Below are positions 10,051 through 19,100 of a stretch of DNA of 64,000 nt, in pieces. The notes below the pieces were generated by a model. The model was not told where the DNA came from, ran no database searches, and saw only the letters and a program-made list of their open reading frames with translations. The position numbers were made by a program, and so were the translations under genes. Source of the stretch: Desulfobacterales bacterium (lineage in GTDB: Bacteria > Desulfobacterota > Desulfobacteria > Desulfobacterales > SpSt-501); the NCBI GenBank assembly GCA_030834695.1, contig JAUQXK010000089.1, forward strand, positions 1-64,000. The letters run 5' to 3'. The stretch's first letter is position 1; each line of letters starts with the position of its first letter.

Positions 10051-10997
10051 ATGCCCGAGCAACAAATCAGTAGACATGAAATGTGGCGCATGAAGTACAG
10101 GGCGCGCCGGTATATGGAGCATCTTCCGTCTGACGACTTAGCCCAAAGAGCGGCTGATATATTCCACAATTTTTTACTATTAACACCTTGGGACAGATAT
10201 CAATGCTACCACCTGAAAAGGACGGTGGCTGTTGGATGGAGTTGTGGGCCCATATATTAGAGGAATACGCATTGCGGCACACTGGGTTACCCGGTGACCT
10301 CAATAAGAGAATTTCTATTCCTGATTTGGAATCTAATACAGCGGCTAAGGCGTGTGAGCTTGTAAGGCGGCTGAAATTGGAAGATGGGAAGTTTCTTTTC
10401 AAATATGGCGAATCAAATCACTTAGTTCCTGCATACAACACCGGTATAATCAGAATCAATCCCGCATCATCATACAGCGACCCATCTTTGAACAAGGCAA
10501 TAGGAGATAGGGAACTTGAATTTAACTTTCAATATCCACCATCAGAATTTCGCATGGAGGTTTTTGACCGCCACACAGGAAAAAGCAAGGGAACTATAGA
10601 ACCAATTGACGGCAGACTCACAAAAAGTTGGAAAAGTGACTTCTATGTCTATTGTGCCTCATACACGTTCAACCCAAGATTGTTTTTAGATTTCAATTAT
10701 GATGCTTGCCTGATAATTGATAATCCAAGGCGGTTTCTTGATGAGTTGACCGCTGAATTCGAAAAGCAAACCCCCGGGTTCGTAGGAATTGATGCTCTTG
10801 TAAAGTACTGCGACCCACTCAACACACCGATGAAAGGCGTTTCAATAGATTCTTGTAAACACTTTAGGTATGCTTATCAGAAAGAGGTTAGAATATCATG
10901 GATACCTAATGGTGGCGGGATTGAAAAGCTCAATCATGTCGAAATTGCTTTTAATCTCAAAAAGTGTAGCACCCTTGTTACTTTCGATACCATATGA
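10051..10997 (+). pseudogene. Frameshifted DUF2971-like hypothetical gene
   Basis: Two overlapping frames appear to be one broken gene. Frame 1 runs from ATG 10051 (SDDLAQRAADIFHNFLLLTPWDRYQ) and stops at 10260. The second frame is open from 10158 and carries the rest (PPEKDGGCWMELWAHILEEY onward) to 10997. The second frame has no ATG near its start, only a TTG at 10188, and no ribosome site, so a one-base loss around 10200-10215 is likely. The body has features of DUF2971-type proteins, often found in accessory or defence-related islands: FKYGESN near the start, RINPASSYSDPS, and a late HFRYAYQKEVRISW. GC is low relative to the genome. If the shift is a sequencing error, the gene is intact at about 310 residues. 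Confidence 0.55.
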
Positions 10998-11072
10998 CGT
11001 AGAGGTTAGTGTGCAACCTAAATCCTACTACATCAGTTTAAGGAATCGAAATCTCCCTGCCAGCAAGGAAAA

Positions 11073-11110
11073 CAATGGGGCCAGACCTACACATTTGATA
11101 ATTTGATTTG
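11073..11110 (+). repeat. Short terminal-type motif of the accessory island
   Basis: GGGGCCAGACCTACACATTT followed by a TGATAATTTGATTTG tail. It resembles the motif at about 9608 and marks the right edge of the AT-richer segment; GC-rich sequence resumes immediately after. Confidence 0.35.
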
Positions 11111-11249
11111 AATTCGAGAACCGGCACGTTGTTTCGTTTTTGATATATGTCTTGTAAGGGGGCCGGCCGGCGAGGCCCCGCATCAGCGCCGTTCAGGGCC
11201 GGATCGACCCAACCGCTCAGCGCCGGCCGCACCGCTGCCTCACATCTCC

Positions 11250-11675
11250 TCACATCTGCTGGGCCGCCAGGAACATGGACTGCGACAGCGCCGCGAAAAA
11301 GCGCTGATACGGTTCGGGATCCTCGATCGCCTGGATATTGTACTGGGCGTTGGCCCGGACCAGCACTTGCGACTCGCCCCGCGGCCTCACGCTGACGGTC
11401 ATCTTCAGCACGTAGCCGGACAGCTTGGTGGCGCTGACGAGGCCCAGCGAGGCGTTGGCCTTGTCGACCACGAATCCTAAGTCCTGCAGCGTCGCAATCA
11501 CCGCACGCATGGTTCTGTTCTGATCGGGCGTGTCGAAAACCCGCGACTGGATCGAGCGGAGCCTGACTTCCGACTCCTGGGTCTCCAGCACCTGGCGCGT
11601 GGACGGGGCGCAGGCGCAAATGATGAGCAGCAAGAATGCCGATCCCCACAGGGTGGCGAAGCGTATCGTTTTCAT
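11250..11675 (-). CDS. Lipoprotein, paralogue of the next gene upstream
   Basis: A 141-residue predicted lipoprotein: signal peptide residues 1-21 and a lipobox ending at Cys22 (IICAC). The mature part shares a recognisable core with the 11672-12229 product. SRVFDTPDQNRTMRAVIATLQDLGF aligns with SRQFDTDEQTLLSASAALLQDLGF, and GLVSATK with GLIFCSK; both end in an F-x-x-L-x-QS-x-FL-x-A motif. The pair is therefore an ancient tandem duplication. The start overlaps the preceding stop by 4 bases, so the genes are coupled. It is the last gene of the five-lipoprotein cluster. No biochemical function is recognised. Confidence 0.7.
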   Translation of the reverse strand: MKTIRFATLWGSAFLLLIICACAPSTRQVLETQESEVRLRSIQSRVFDTPDQNRTMRAVIATLQDLGFVVDKANASLGLVSATKLSGYVLKMTVSVRPRGESQVLVRANAQYNIQAIEDPEPYQRFFAALSQSMFLAAQQM

Positions 11676-12229
11676 AGCGCGTTTGCCTCCAGAAACAGGG
11701 ATTGAGCCAGTTTGTCGAAAAATTCACGATACATCTGTGGTTCGACCACACTTTCCCGTCGACTGGCCAGGCCCCGATCGTTGCGGACGATTCGCTGGAA
11801 CGATACTCTCACGGCCGTCCGGCATTTGGAGGGGACGACGGCATCCACCACGACCGGCTGAGTCACCACCGACACCCGGATCCATTGATCCCTGTCGACG
11901 GGAGGGATGACGCCGGTGAGCAGGGCCAGTGCGACGGCTCCGATCACCTGCTCCGTGCGGGTGGCGTCGCGATGCTTGGAGCAGAAGATCAGCCCGTAGG
12001 CCGGTTCGCTTTCCTCGATCATGAACCCCAGGTCCTGAAGCAGGGCGGCACTCGCGGAAAGCAGCGTCTGCTCGTCGGTGTCAAACTGCCGGCTTTGCAG
12101 TTGACGCTGGCTCAGGCCGTCGGGTGCAAGCTGCAGGGCGTCCCTGGGGATTTGCGGGGCGCAGTTGTTGAGCAGCAGCATCAACCCCGCCGCCAGCAAG
12201 ATGAATTGGATCATGACCTTGTACCGCAT
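11672..12229 (-). CDS. Lipoprotein, paralogue of the downstream gene
   Basis: A 185-residue predicted lipoprotein with a hydrophobic signal (residues 8-20) and Cys23 after LLNN, an acceptable but non-classical lipobox. ATG at 12229 is chosen because GGAGGT lies 5 bases upstream; an in-frame GTG four codons earlier would overlap that site. The core (SRQFDTDEQTLLSASAALLQDLGF) repeats in the downstream gene. It has an extra hydrophobic insert (QVIGAVALALLTGVIPPVD) that could be membrane-associated. It is 14 bases downstream of the SmpA-like lipoprotein gene. It probably acts at the outer membrane or periplasmic face; function unknown. Confidence 0.7.
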   Translation of the reverse strand: MRYKVMIQFILLAAGLMLLLNNCAPQIPRDALQLAPDGLSQRQLQSRQFDTDEQTLLSASAALLQDLGFMIEESEPAYGLIFCSKHRDATRTEQVIGAVALALLTGVIPPVDRDQWIRVSVVTQPVVVDAVVPSKCRTAVRVSFQRIVRNDRGLASRRESVVEPQMYREFFDKLAQSLFLEANAL

Positions 12230-12243
12230 GGGCACCTCCACGG

Positions 12244-12702
12244 TCAGAAACTGGATTGGCGGTACGCAAAATCGCGGACCCGGTGGTCTTCGGTGAATTT
12301 GATGATCACGGTCAGCGTACGCTGGCTGGTCGATGAGGCCCCTGCGCTTTTCAAGAAATTGGGCAGAACGCCCCCGCCTCCGGCGACGCTGCCGGTGAAT
12401 CCCGCCAGGATGAGGGCCGCGACCCCACCCGAACTGGCGGAGTAGGCATGCTCGGTTGCGATGCGGTCATACACCCATACCTCCCGCCGGTTTTCGTCGG
12501 TGGCGACCACGTTCGGCGAGCCCAATGCCTCCGCCACCTCGGCGCTCGTCATCCCCATGCGGATCTCGCGCTGCACCTTCCCGGCGCTCAGCCGGCCGGC
12601 ATCGTCGGCCCGGACAGCCTCCCGATGCTCGGCCGCCGTTGAGCACCCCAGCAAGGTCAGCGCGAATGCCAGGCACATGGCCCAACCTAATAACCGTTTC
12701 AT
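12244..12702 (-). CDS. SmpA/BamE-like lipoprotein
   Basis: A 152-residue protein with a classical lipobox (LLGC, Cys20). The mature N-terminal part has the BamE/OmlA/SmpA fold signature: I-RMGMT-SAEV-AEALGSPN, then a strand ending EVWVYDR. In BamE this module binds the outer-membrane assembly machine; in many stand-alone lipoproteins its role is unknown. A Gly/Ala-rich insert (about residues 85-115) separates it from a C-terminal strand (QRTLTVIIKFTEDHRVRDFAYR) that is usual for the family. AGGTGA precedes the start. It is part of the minus-strand lipoprotein run. Confidence 0.7.
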   Translation of the reverse strand: MKRLLGWAMCLAFALTLLGCSTAAEHREAVRADDAGRLSAGKVQREIRMGMTSAEVAEALGSPNVVATDENRREVWVYDRIATEHAYSASSGGVAALILAGFTGSVAGGGGVLPNFLKSAGASSTSQRTLTVIIKFTEDHRVRDFAYRQSSF

Positions 12703-12794
12703 GATTCACCTCCCAGGTTTCCGTCGTCGCCGCTTTTTATACGGATCCGACTTTATAGATTCCTGCGTGTCAGCGGTCAGAGCCCCCGGACGCA

Positions 12795-13244
12795 TCACTG
12801 GCTCTGCTCCCCGCCCTTGAAGTATTCGACGGTTTCCACGCGGTCGTTGCCGTTGTAAGTGACGAGCACCATGGTGTCCGTGCCGCTGAAAATCATTTCC
12901 GTGGGTGTACCGACCGCCTCCCAGAGTCCGAAGGTCAAGATATCGGCGGTTCCATGGAGGACGGCCCTCGAGACTCTGGCCGGCTGGGAGTAGCCCTGCT
13001 TGAATTTGTAAACCTCGGAGCGGACTCCGTCTCGATTTTCATAGCCGGACGGCAGGCCCATCTCCGCCAGGACCACCTGCCGCGGCACCCCCGGCTTGAA
13101 GACTTCGAGGTTTTTCTTGTCCGGAAGCTGGGCGGCCATGAACACCGAGCAGCCCGCGAGATTGAACAACAGGCAGGCCGCAGCCAGGAGTAATTGCATG
13201 GCACCACAGAACCCGTCTTCATTCCGTTTCATGGTAGTTTTCAT
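12795..13244 (-). CDS. Lipoprotein with BamE-like repeat
   Basis: A 149-residue predicted lipoprotein, Cys31 in NLAGC. The start at 13244 is chosen because a longer frame runs into the neighbouring gene; a second ATG lies four codons later. The mature part has a BamE-like motif (PGVPRQVVLAEMGLPSGYENRDGVRSEVYKFKQG). A segment with a conserved look follows (RAVLHGTADILTFGLWEAVGTPTE), then a strand (MVLVTYNGNDRVETVEYF). Proteins of this shape are common as uncharacterised lipoproteins in proteobacteria. The 77-base gap to the preceding gene shows no promoter I can support, so it is probably in the same operon. Confidence 0.68.
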   Translation of the reverse strand: MKTTMKRNEDGFCGAMQLLLAAACLLFNLAGCSVFMAAQLPDKKNLEVFKPGVPRQVVLAEMGLPSGYENRDGVRSEVYKFKQGYSQPARVSRAVLHGTADILTFGLWEAVGTPTEMIFSGTDTMVLVTYNGNDRVETVEYFKGGEQSQ

Positions 13245-13320
13245 TGCTTGCCCCTCGCTTTTTTTTGGATTTAGCCCACGCTTTTGAGCTGCTATCGAAA
13301 AGTCGTCCAAACGAGGTCGT

Positions 13321-14157
13321 TTACCGGTATTCCCAGAAGCGACCGCCAAGCATAATGATCGTAGTAATAATCGCTGTGTCCGCTGCGACCGCCGGAACCA
13401 TCATCAAGGTATAAGGGTTGACCCATTCGCTGCCGGGTTCAAAGGCGCCGGCGACTCCGCTTGCCTTTACCGGCTCACCGCTTCCGGCAGGCGGCAGGTA
13501 GAGCAGCAGAACATCCCTGGTATCGGATGATCCGGGCACCGGCCCATTCATTAACGAAGGCTCGGTCTTGGTCTCGTGGTCATCGGATGCAAAGCTGATT
13601 TCAATGATCCGGCCTTCGTTGCTTGCGCTGCTGGCAGAAGACGAGAGAATACCCGGCAGTCGCGATTGATCTTCGCGGCGGATTTGGAGAGCTTCGATCT
13701 TCAATTCCGAAATCGGGGAAAGGCTATCGCCGGCGGACTTGCCGCACCCCTTTTGCGCGTCCTGCAGGGGGTAGAGGTGCCAGCTCATGTCCGCTTGACC
13801 TTTTGATCCATGAGTTTGTTCAGCCCGGCTGTAGCCGACCGGCATGAAGTCTGCGAAGGTCTTGCCGATCCGGGATGCCTGCGAAAGGTTGATCGTGAAG
13901 GCCTGCGGCGCGTCGGCAGGCGAATCGCGAAACTCGACGCAGGCGAATGCGTCACTGCTGGCTACGACATAGCCGGAGCGGACGGCTGCCAGCGACCAGA
14001 AGTTGGTAGCTTCCTTCACCCGTGTCTCGCGCGCTCGTCTGAGATCGAGAACTTTATTGGTGATGCATCCGGACAGGCTTAAGAACCCGAATAATAAAAC
14101 AGCAATCATAAGGATACGCTGGATGGCCTTTCTCAACGGGCGGCTTTCAGGCTTCAT
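13321..14157 (-). CDS. Lipoprotein, first gene of the sigma-54-controlled cluster
   Basis: A 278-residue protein with a basic N-terminus, hydrophobic residues 14-28 and a lipobox LSGC (Cys31). The mature region has no domain I recognise. A hydrophobic stretch near the C-terminus (LMMVPAVAADTAIITTIIMLGG) could be a membrane anchor, giving a protein tethered at both ends. GGGAGGTGG lies just upstream of the ATG. A well-matched -24/-12 promoter (14187-14202) ends about 30 bases upstream, and two candidate activator boxes lie further up. It is the leader gene of a run of five lipoproteins extending to 11250. Confidence 0.65.
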   Translation of the reverse strand: MKPESRPLRKAIQRILMIAVLLFGFLSLSGCITNKVLDLRRARETRVKEATNFWSLAAVRSGYVVASSDAFACVEFRDSPADAPQAFTINLSQASRIGKTFADFMPVGYSRAEQTHGSKGQADMSWHLYPLQDAQKGCGKSAGDSLSPISELKIEALQIRREDQSRLPGILSSSASSASNEGRIIEISFASDDHETKTEPSLMNGPVPGSSDTRDVLLLYLPPAGSGEPVKASGVAGAFEPGSEWVNPYTLMMVPAVAADTAIITTIIMLGGRFWEYR

Positions 14158-14186
14158 ATTCCACCTCCCTTTTTAAAGAATAGTAG

Positions 14187-14202
14187 AGCAAGCCCCGTAC
14201 CA
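14187..14202 (-). promoter_or_regulatory. Sigma-54 (-24/-12) promoter of the lipoprotein cluster
   Basis: On the minus strand the site reads TGGTACGGGGCTTGCT, a full match to TGGYAYRN4TTGCW with the GG and GC pairs at the required spacing. Its -12 end lies 30 bases from the lipoprotein ATG at 14157, leaving a short leader that carries the ribosome site. An NtrC-type regulator is encoded at 19512-20936. Two similar promoters precede the large activase and the EEP gene. Confidence 0.72.
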
Positions 14203-14366
14203 TGGGCCCAGAGGAACCGCTGCCTTCAGCGGCTTTTGGAAATTCCGAGACAAGCATTCAGGCAACTATCAGAAATCGTATCGAAAACACTAAGGCCTAA
14301 AAGCCAGGCGAACCGAGAGATCGCTGCCCGACGAATGTCCTCGATCCGAGAAGCGGGGGAGAAAAG

Positions 14367-14386
14367 CTGCAACTGCGGTTGACAAC
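14367..14386. promoter_or_regulatory. Candidate activator box 1 (lipoprotein promoter)
   Basis: CTGCAACTGCGGTTGACAAC, centred about 188 bases upstream of the -12 element. It matches 25169-25188 (CTGCAACCGGAGTTGACACC) at 16 of 20 positions, and that copy lies 183 bases from its own -12 element. Confidence 0.5.
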
Positions 14387-14443
14387 TCAGAGGGGATTTG
14401 AAGTAATTGCTTTTTGTTTCAAGCGGTTGCCTGAGATAAAAGC

Positions 14444-14459
14444 GGTTGACCCGTCAACC
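14444..14459. promoter_or_regulatory. Candidate activator box 2: perfect inverted repeat
   Basis: GGTTGACCCGTCAACC, two 7-base arms around CC, centred about 263 bases upstream of the -12 element. The related GTTGACCGGTCAAC stands at the equivalent place before the activase gene. Enhancer-like spacing suits an NtrC-family activator. Confidence 0.5.
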
Positions 14460-14530
14460 CTGGCAGCATCCCTAAATCGGGGCAACCTCGGGCGGGCAAA
14501 ATTTGGTGGGCTTCAAGTGCTGAGTGAATC

Positions 14531-14609
14531 TGTCATTTCGACCACAGGGAGAAAGCAATTTCTTTACCGCGTCACAGCCGAAATGTTTCCCGCTTCGCTC
14601 GAAATGACT
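14531..14609. repeat. Dispersed palindromic repeat
   Basis: TCATTTCGA (14533-14541) and TCGAAATGA (14599-14607) form the arms, with a GGGAGAAA/TTTCCCGC-type interior. The pattern is that of a widespread non-coding extragenic palindrome. It lies between the activase operon end and the lipoprotein promoter region. Confidence 0.5.
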
Positions 14610-14634
14610 TGTTGGCGGATCACTTGCGAGTGCT

Positions 14635-15996
14635 TCAGGTGGTTGGCCATTTCCGGCCGTGGCGCTGCAAGTGCTGCCGGGCCTGGTACATGAAGGTGCG
14701 GATGGCGGTTTCGCGGTTGGGCTGGATGCTGTCGTCGTAGGGGGTGTCCAGAAAGGGGAAACCCAGTTCATGCATGATCGGCCGCACGACGGCCGATGTG
14801 GTCATGCCGGGCATGCAGGTGAATGGGTAGACATTCACTACGCCGTTATACCCGTTGCGGGCGCAGTGAAGGATACCGGGAATGCTCAGGCTGGCCTCGG
14901 TGGGGATGTCGAAAGAAAAATCGCCCGATTCTTTCAGAATCTTCTCCAGGTGTGAAATGCGGTGGTCGCCGGCAATGTCCAGGCGCCGCCTGGCACGTTT
15001 GAAGACCGCACGCTGGGTTTTCTCCTGAAAAAGCAGATTGACCCCGAAGCCAAGCATTTCCCGGATCGATTCTTTCACCTGGCGGGGGCGAAGCAGCCTC
15101 AGCCCCAGCCTCAGCTTTCTTTTCGCCTGCCGCAGCCCGTCGTAGCTCACGTAGTTCAGCCACTCCGTCATGGAGGCGTTGACCACCTCCGCCCCGTATC
15201 GTTCAAGCAATCGAATCAAGTCCTGATTGGAGCTGCGGTGCATTCGCAGGAAAATTTCCCCCACCATGCCGATGAGCGGCTTCGGGGGGATGGCCGGATC
15301 GATGACTGCCTGGCCGGCCGCGAGGATCTGTTCGAGCTCGCCGACGACCGGATCAAAGGGGTTCCCGGCGCCGGTCCGCTCGGTAACCTCCATCAGACGT
15401 TGCAGGCCCTGTTCCGCGAGGGCATCGGTCAGACCGGACGCCTTCTCATAGGGCCTGACTCTCCAGGCCAGCCGGTCCAGGACATCGGATACGACCATGG
15501 CCAGACAGGCCGTCTGCTTGAAGCGCTGAGTCTTCTGCGGGTCGATCAGGCCCTCCGGCGAGTAATTGTCCGTATTGGTGAGAGAGCTGATTTTCAAGGC
15601 CTGCAAGTCCGGCAGCGAATCCAGGACCATCCGCTGGTATTTGTTGTACATCCCGAACCGGCAGGGGCCCTCCGACTCCGGCATGAAGAAGACATAACGG
15701 GCCGCCTGAAAGGCTGCTCCCAGGCGACGGCTTTCCTCTTCGACAAAATGCAGAAGGTCTCCCAACGTGACCAGGCAGGGGTAGCACTCCTTGCCGGAAG
15801 TGAATTTCTTGCCGAGATCCAGACCCCGGCCGGTTGCCAGCACCTGGGCATCGACGGCAAAGGCCCTCAAGGCGGCCGCAAAGAGATGCGCGCTGCTGCG
15901 GTTCATCTCGGGGATCAGGACGTTGCTCTTCCCCAGTTGGAGTTTTCCGACGGTTTTGGTTGAAGCCGGCATTTGAAGTACATTCGCGCTTTCCAT
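14635..15996 (-). CDS. 2-hydroxyacyl-CoA dehydratase-like / activase C-terminal-type protein
   Basis: A 453-residue protein resembling the C-terminal third of very large (about 1400-residue) acyl-CoA dehydratase activase-related proteins. It also resembles the HgdB-like dehydratase fold. Visible landmarks are LIPEMNRSSAHLFAAALRAFAVDAQVL near the start, a conserved CYPC in SGKECYPCLVTLGDLL, EGPCRFGMYNKYQ, and late IPGILHCARNGYNGVVNVYPFTCMPG. These cysteines are candidate Fe-S ligands. AGGAGAAGG precedes the ATG. It lies 104 bases downstream of the large activase on the same strand, and the two genes together equal the usual single long protein. A substrate is not predictable. Confidence 0.7.
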   Translation of the reverse strand: MESANVLQMPASTKTVGKLQLGKSNVLIPEMNRSSAHLFAAALRAFAVDAQVLATGRGLDLGKKFTSGKECYPCLVTLGDLLHFVEEESRRLGAAFQAARYVFFMPESEGPCRFGMYNKYQRMVLDSLPDLQALKISSLTNTDNYSPEGLIDPQKTQRFKQTACLAMVVSDVLDRLAWRVRPYEKASGLTDALAEQGLQRLMEVTERTGAGNPFDPVVGELEQILAAGQAVIDPAIPPKPLIGMVGEIFLRMHRSSNQDLIRLLERYGAEVVNASMTEWLNYVSYDGLRQAKRKLRLGLRLLRPRQVKESIREMLGFGVNLLFQEKTQRAVFKRARRRLDIAGDHRISHLEKILKESGDFSFDIPTEASLSIPGILHCARNGYNGVVNVYPFTCMPGMTTSAVVRPIMHELGFPFLDTPYDDSIQPNRETAIRTFMYQARQHLQRHGRKWPTT

Positions 15997-16100
15997 GGCA
16001 AACCTTCTCCTTATTTCTTGCTCCTGAAATTATTTCGTTTCACGTTTAGCAAAAGTTAGGCGGAGGGGGTATTCGCCCTTTCGCGAATTGGCCCCTACGG

Positions 16101-19100
16101 TCAGATCCCCCGTCCGGCCACGGCCCGCGGCCGGCATTGCACTGGCGGCTGCTTCGCCAACGTGTTGTAAATCACGTTCTGGTAAGCTTCCAACCGGGTC
16201 ATGACGCCAGCCGCAGCGCTGTGCTCGTCCAATTCGAGGATGAGACAGGCCTTGGCACCCATCGTGTGCTTGTAAAAATGTTCGATGAAGGAATCCGCAC
16301 CGCAGCCGAAATTCGTCAGGTGCAGCCCGAAATAATTCGGGGTGGCGCTGATCAGCCGGGCGGTCCGCAGAATCTGGGCTCCCAGCCCCCAGTACATTGA
16401 TGCGAAATCCCCGAGGTGGATGCGGGACGCATCGATGAAATCCATGGGCAGGGCCGCCAGGCCGATTTTAGCCAAGCTCTGACCCAGCCTCAGGTTCAGG
16501 CGTTCGTCGTAAAGGTTGTAGGGTCGGCCGGTCACCACCACGAGCGGCTCGTCCGCTCCGATGCCTTTGAGGATGTGGTCACCGACGCGGTGCAGCTCTT
16601 TCACGAAGTGATCCTGGCGCTCCAGGGCATGCTTCAGCGCCTGGCGGACCCGGCTCTTGCCGACTCCGAGCCGGCGCCCCATTTGCGCGTGAAGATCCAG
16701 CGCCAGCATGTCCGCGTCCGACCGGAGGTTCAGGACCGGGCTCAGGACCGCTTCCGCCGGCATCCCCAGGGCGGCACGGATCATGTAAGTATTGCTCTGA
16801 ACCATGGGACAGAAATACCCCCGTTCGCGCTCGTGTGAGGTCGCCATATCCAGCGGGATGGGAAGGAACAGATGGCGCGTCCGGCCCATCAGCAGCCTGG
16901 CATGGCCGTGGGACACTTTTACGGGGTAACAGGTCTCGGCCGTCATGGTCTCGATGCCGCTTCTGGATATCGACTCGTTGGTGGGCGGCGAAAGCACTAG
17001 CCGGAACCCCAGCTGGTCGAAGAAATGCGCCCACAGCAGGCAGCCGTGGATTCCATAGAGCGCCCGCATCATGCCCACAGTGGGCCGGCCGTCTATCTCC
17101 AGGAGGGGAGCAGCGTCCGGCAGGGCCGCGTATACGCCCGCCATGTGATCTTCCCAGATTTTGGCCCGCAGCCGGAAATAGTTCTCCTTGTAGCTGGCGC
17201 CAGAGGAGAGGTCGTAGCGGCCGCATTCCCCGCCCCACACGCTCTTGCGGCCGTCGAAACTGTAGATTTTTAGTTTGCACTGGTTCTGGCATTTGGGGTC
17301 GGCCTGGCAGGTCTTCTCCAGAAAGAGCATCCGGTCTCCGACGGCGCGCTCGATCCCGCGGAACGTGCTGGGTCTCCGCCCCCCCTCCGCATGCATCTTT
17401 TCCTGAACGCACACGGCGGCACCGAAGGCGCCGAGGACCTCACGGTGCCGGGGGACCAGCAGCCCGCGGCCGAGCACGTTCTCGAAAGCGGCAACAACGC
17501 CTTTGTTGAGCGACGGCCCGCCCAGGAACATCACCCGCTCGCCGATCCGGCGCTTCCCGACCACCCGGTTCAGGTAGTTGTGAACCACGGCATAGCAAAG
17601 GCCGGCGATGAGATCCTGACGGGCCGCGCCTTTCTGATGAAAGGACATGAGATCGGATTCCATGAACACCGTGCAGCGCTCGGCCAGCTTCACCGGCGTT
17701 TCGGAGGCGAGCGCGATTTCCTGGAACTCGCCCACGATGTCGATGCCGAGTTTGTTGGCCAGCTCGTGCAGGAAACTTCCCGTGCCCGCAGCGCAGACCT
17801 TGTTCATGTCGAAGTCGAGGGGGTGGGTGTCGCGGATGGCGATGTACTTGGAATCCTGGCCGCCGATTTCAAAGATGGTGTCGACCGTTGGGTCGACCGC
17901 GACCGCTCCCCGCGCGTGCGCCGTGATCTCGTCGATGATGAGATCCGCCTTCAGAAAATCCCCGACGACGTTCCGTCCCGACCCCGTCGTCGCCACCCCC
18001 TGAATTTTTAGATCCGGCCCCATCTGCACCTGGATGTGCCGAAGGAGCCCTTGGGCCGTTTCGACAGGCTTTCCGCAAGTCGGCACATAGCGCTTGTCGA
18101 CGATCCGACCGGCCTCGTCGATCAGGGCGTATTTGGTGGTCGTGGATCCGATGTCGATGCCCAGGTACCCGCGCAACCCGGCGGCCGGCATCCGGCGCGG
18201 GATGTCGTTGCCTTCCGGAAAGGCGGTTTTCCGCAGCGCGAGCCTTTGACCGACAGGCACCGCCGCCGCCCGGCGGTCGCTCGGGGTGGCGAGAGCCGCC
18301 GGATCGATTTTAGCCGTGCGACCGGCAGCAAAGCCGTGAAGCGCGGCCCCCAGGGCGCCCAGGGACGTGCTGTGCGGCGGCACCGCCAGGCCCGGAAAAT
18401 AGTTCCGCAGCGCTTTGACCTGAAGCTCGTTGAGGGACAGTCCGCCGATGAACAGGATGGGATCCTGCAGGACCCGGTTCGCGACCACGGTGCTGAGATA
18501 GTTGCGGGCGTTGCCGACGTGCAGGCCATGGATGATGTCTTCGAGCCGTTCGCCTTTGTTTTGAAGGTGGATCATGTCCGATTTGGTGAAAACCGTGCAG
18601 CGGCAGGCAACAGTGGCCGGCTGCCGGCTTTTCAGGCCCACTGCGATGAAGTCGGCCAGGATCCGTTCGATCGGCGGACGGTCCCGGTCGCCGCGACGTT
18701 CATAAATGGAGGTCGCCAGGCGCTCCGCCTGCTGGTCGATGAAAGACCCCGTTCCGGAAGCGCAGGGTCCATTGGTGTTGAAATGCTCCAACTCCCAGTT
18801 CGACCCGTGGTGGGCCACCTGCATCAAGGCCGTCTCCTGTCCTCCCATGCTGATCACGGTCCGCACCTCCGGCGAGATGTGAACGGCGCCCAGCAGCTGG
18901 CTGATGATGCCGACCTCATAAGGGGCGCCACACCGTTCACTGAGGTGGCGGCCATGGCTGCCGGTGAACGCGGTGACCGTGATTCGATCGGATCCGAAGC
19001 GGGTTTCAAGATCGCCGACCAGTTCAGCGACGCTTTCCTCCACCTTGCCGAAGTGCCGGCGATAAGGACTTGCGTAGATGATCTGCTTCTGTTCATCGAT

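Larger units (their letters stand above)
14158..14634. other. Regulatory intergenic region upstream of the lipoprotein cluster
   Basis: 477 bases without a gene. From left to right it holds a sigma-54 promoter (14187-14202), a CTGCAAC-GGTTGAC box (14367-14386), a perfect inverted repeat (14444-14459) and a dispersed palindromic repeat (14531-14609). Short frames here are not supported. Confidence 0.7.
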
